Below are positions 62,781-64,000 of a stretch of DNA of 64,000 nt, piece by piece (the first letter of the stretch is position 1; every line of letters begins with the position of its first letter). Origin of the DNA: Aporhodopirellula aestuarii (GTDB lineage Bacteria; Planctomycetota; Planctomycetia; Pirellulales; Pirellulaceae). The position numbers and the translations under genes were made by a program. The notes under the pieces are model-generated. The model saw only the letters and a program-made list of their open reading frames with translations, ran no database searches and had not been told where the DNA came from. The stretch is from positions 62,001 to 126,000 of the forward strand of contig NZ_JAMQBK010000043.1 of assembly GCF_023701485.1 (NCBI RefSeq). The letters are read 5' to 3'.

Positions 62781-64000
62781 ATGTTTTCGCGTCGACAGTT
62801 TTTTGGTCTTGGCGGCATCGGTATGCTGACGCTTTCGGCGGGGTGCCAACCTGATGCATTTCAGCGGTCTGTTTTTGCAGATGACATATCGACGAGGTCG
62901 GTTCCAGACCGAGTCCGGTTCAAGTCGCTGAAGGATCATCTGCTGGGGTATCCGATTAACATGAACACGCCATCGGATGGCTTCTTTCGATGGCGTGAAC
63001 AGCTCGCAGAAGAGGGAGTGGATACGTTTGCATTTAACAATGTGGGCAATCCCTTCAAAGCGAGTCCCATCCCCTTTAACACACACGATTACGAACGCGA
63101 TACGATCCTCGCATTTGGAAATTTATTCGAATTCCCTGCCGACGATCTTTGGGGCTTTCTTTCTCATAGCGGTACGGACAGCAACATGCATGGCATGTAC
63201 ATGGGAAGAACGATCCTGCGCGGCCGGACAGGATTGCTTCCCAAGACGTACTTCACTCGGGAAGCTCACTATTCGGTGCAAATTTTGCGGGATTTGTTAG
63301 GTCTCGAGACGGTCATGGTTGACACTCTGGCCGACGGCGGAATGAATCCAGATGACCTGGCAAGCAAGCTAGCTGACAACTCGAATTCGCCGGCGTTGGT
63401 GGTGGCGACCGTAGGAACCACTTTCAAGGGCGCGATCGACAACATCGACGAAATTCAAAAGGAGTTGGCCCACCACGAAAGCTATGTTCATGTCGATGCC
63501 GCGTTGTTCGGCGGATACCTGCCGTTCACGAATCATTCAGCCGAAGTCTCTTGCCAGTCCGGTGACGACTCGGTTTCTAAACGGTACGACTCGATCGCTG
63601 TGTCGTGTCACAAGTTCTTTGGTTTTCCGTCGCCTGCGGGTCTGTTTATCACTCGGCAAAGCATTTACGACGAGTTCAACGAACTCTTCAGCCGGATTCA
63701 CAACCCTGAATACATTCACCATGTGCCGGGGACAATTATCTGTTCTCGAGATGCGGTCAAACCAGCGGAGTTCTACTACTTCACGACGCCCCAGGCACTG
63801 ACCCGGCAGCGAGACGACGCTAGGCTGATGCTTGACAACGCAGCTTACTTTTTTGATCAACTCAATACTCATTTCCCGCAACTCGGCGCGACGCGGGCCA
63901 ACGAGCTATCCAACACGATTTACTTCCGCAGCCCCGGTGAGACGATCATCAAAAAGTACTCGCTGGCAACGATGCACCTTGATGTCGATGATCAATCAGA
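62781..64000 (+). CDS. PLP-dependent group II decarboxylase (histidine-decarboxylase-like) with Tat/lipoprotein signal, 3' truncated by window
   Basis: The frame stays open to the right edge (at least 406 residues). The N-terminus MFSRRQFFGLGGIGML has a twin-arginine motif (SRRQFF) and a lipobox LSAGC (Cys22), so it is predicted to be exported folded and lipid-anchored. The rest matches group II PLP decarboxylases, closest in pattern to bacterial histidine decarboxylase: 'SHSGTDSNMHGMYMGR' (His129), 'VATVGTTFKGAIDNIDEIQ', 'HVDAALFGGYLPF' (Asp239 for the pyridine nitrogen) and Schiff-base lysine in 'SCHKFFGFPSPAG' (Lys278). Amine production outside the cytoplasm would be unusual; substrate is inferred by resemblance only. 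Confidence 0.85.
   Translation, partial: MFSRRQFFGLGGIGMLTLSAGCQPDAFQRSVFADDISTRSVPDRVRFKSLKDHLLGYPINMNTPSDGFFRWREQLAEEGVDTFAFNNVGNPFKASPIPFNTHDYERDTILAFGNLFEFPADDLWGFLSHSGTDSNMHGMYMGRTILRGRTGLLPKTYFTREAHYSVQILRDLLGLETVMVDTLADGGMNPDDLASKLADNSNSPALVVATVGTTFKGAIDNIDEIQKELAHHESYVHVDAALFGGYLPFTNHSAEVSCQSGDDSVSKRYDSIAVSCHKFFGFPSPAGLFITRQSIYDEFNELFSRIHNPEYIHHVPGTIICSRDAVKPAEFYYFTTPQALTRQRDDARLMLDNAAYFFDQLNTHFPQLGATRANELSNTIYFRSPGETIIKKYSLATMHLDVDDQS

Overview
The window looks like chromosomal DNA from a marine planctomycete, most probably a Rhodopirellula-like member of the Pirellulaceae. This is an inference from gene content: an ECF sigma factor translationally coupled to a Ser/Thr kinase, a Tat-exported Gfo/Idh/MocA oxidoreductase, a sulfatase next to an esterase-DUF1080 fusion, several very large secreted proteins with no recognisable family, weak Shine-Dalgarno sites and high-GC coding DNA. 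No rRNA, tRNA, CRISPR array or prophage was seen.

Layout. 1-0.84 kb: the 3' end of a PqiB/MlaD-like gene. 1.1-2.2 kb: an Asp-rich secreted protein. 2.4-8.8 kb (minus): a heavy-metal RND efflux operon (His-rich exported protein, membrane-fusion protein, CusA/CzcA-type pump, His-rich lipoprotein). 8.9-13.5 kb (minus): an ECF sigma factor and a kinase-STAND ATPase-TPR protein. 14.3-15.6 kb (minus): Gfo/Idh/MocA oxidoreductase with a terminator. 16.3-31.1 kb (plus): two giant envelope proteins (about 1500 and 3020 aa) overlapping a cysteine desulfurase-family gene. 31.2-35.0 kb: a zinc-ribbon membrane protein and a secreted protein with a degenerate CHAT-like domain. 35.2-39.4 kb (minus): sufB-sufC-sufD behind a ferredoxin. 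39.7-42.8 kb (plus): a GAF-GAF-AAA-Fis sigma-54 activator and a winged-helix regulator. 42.9-49.4 kb: purB, an acyltransferase, hypothetical proteins and a PNPOx/HugZ-like protein. 49.4-54.5 kb (minus): esterase-DUF1080, sulfatase and pectate-lyase-like genes, a plausible sulfated-polysaccharide group. 54.5-56.3 kb: a REP-associated tyrosine transposase element with inverted end repeats and a second partial copy. 56.4-61.7 kb: citrate synthase, an OPT transporter and a GltB-like FMN protein. 61.7-62.8 kb: gene-poor. 62.8 kb to the right edge: a PLP decarboxylase with a Tat/lipoprotein signal, cut by the window.

The pieces that most deserve follow-up are the three-module giant envelope proteins coupled to a desulfurase-like enzyme, the secreted CHAT-like protein that seems to have lost its catalytic residues, the exported PLP decarboxylase, the transposase element with a second 3' end, and a dispersed double-hairpin repeat found after three genes.
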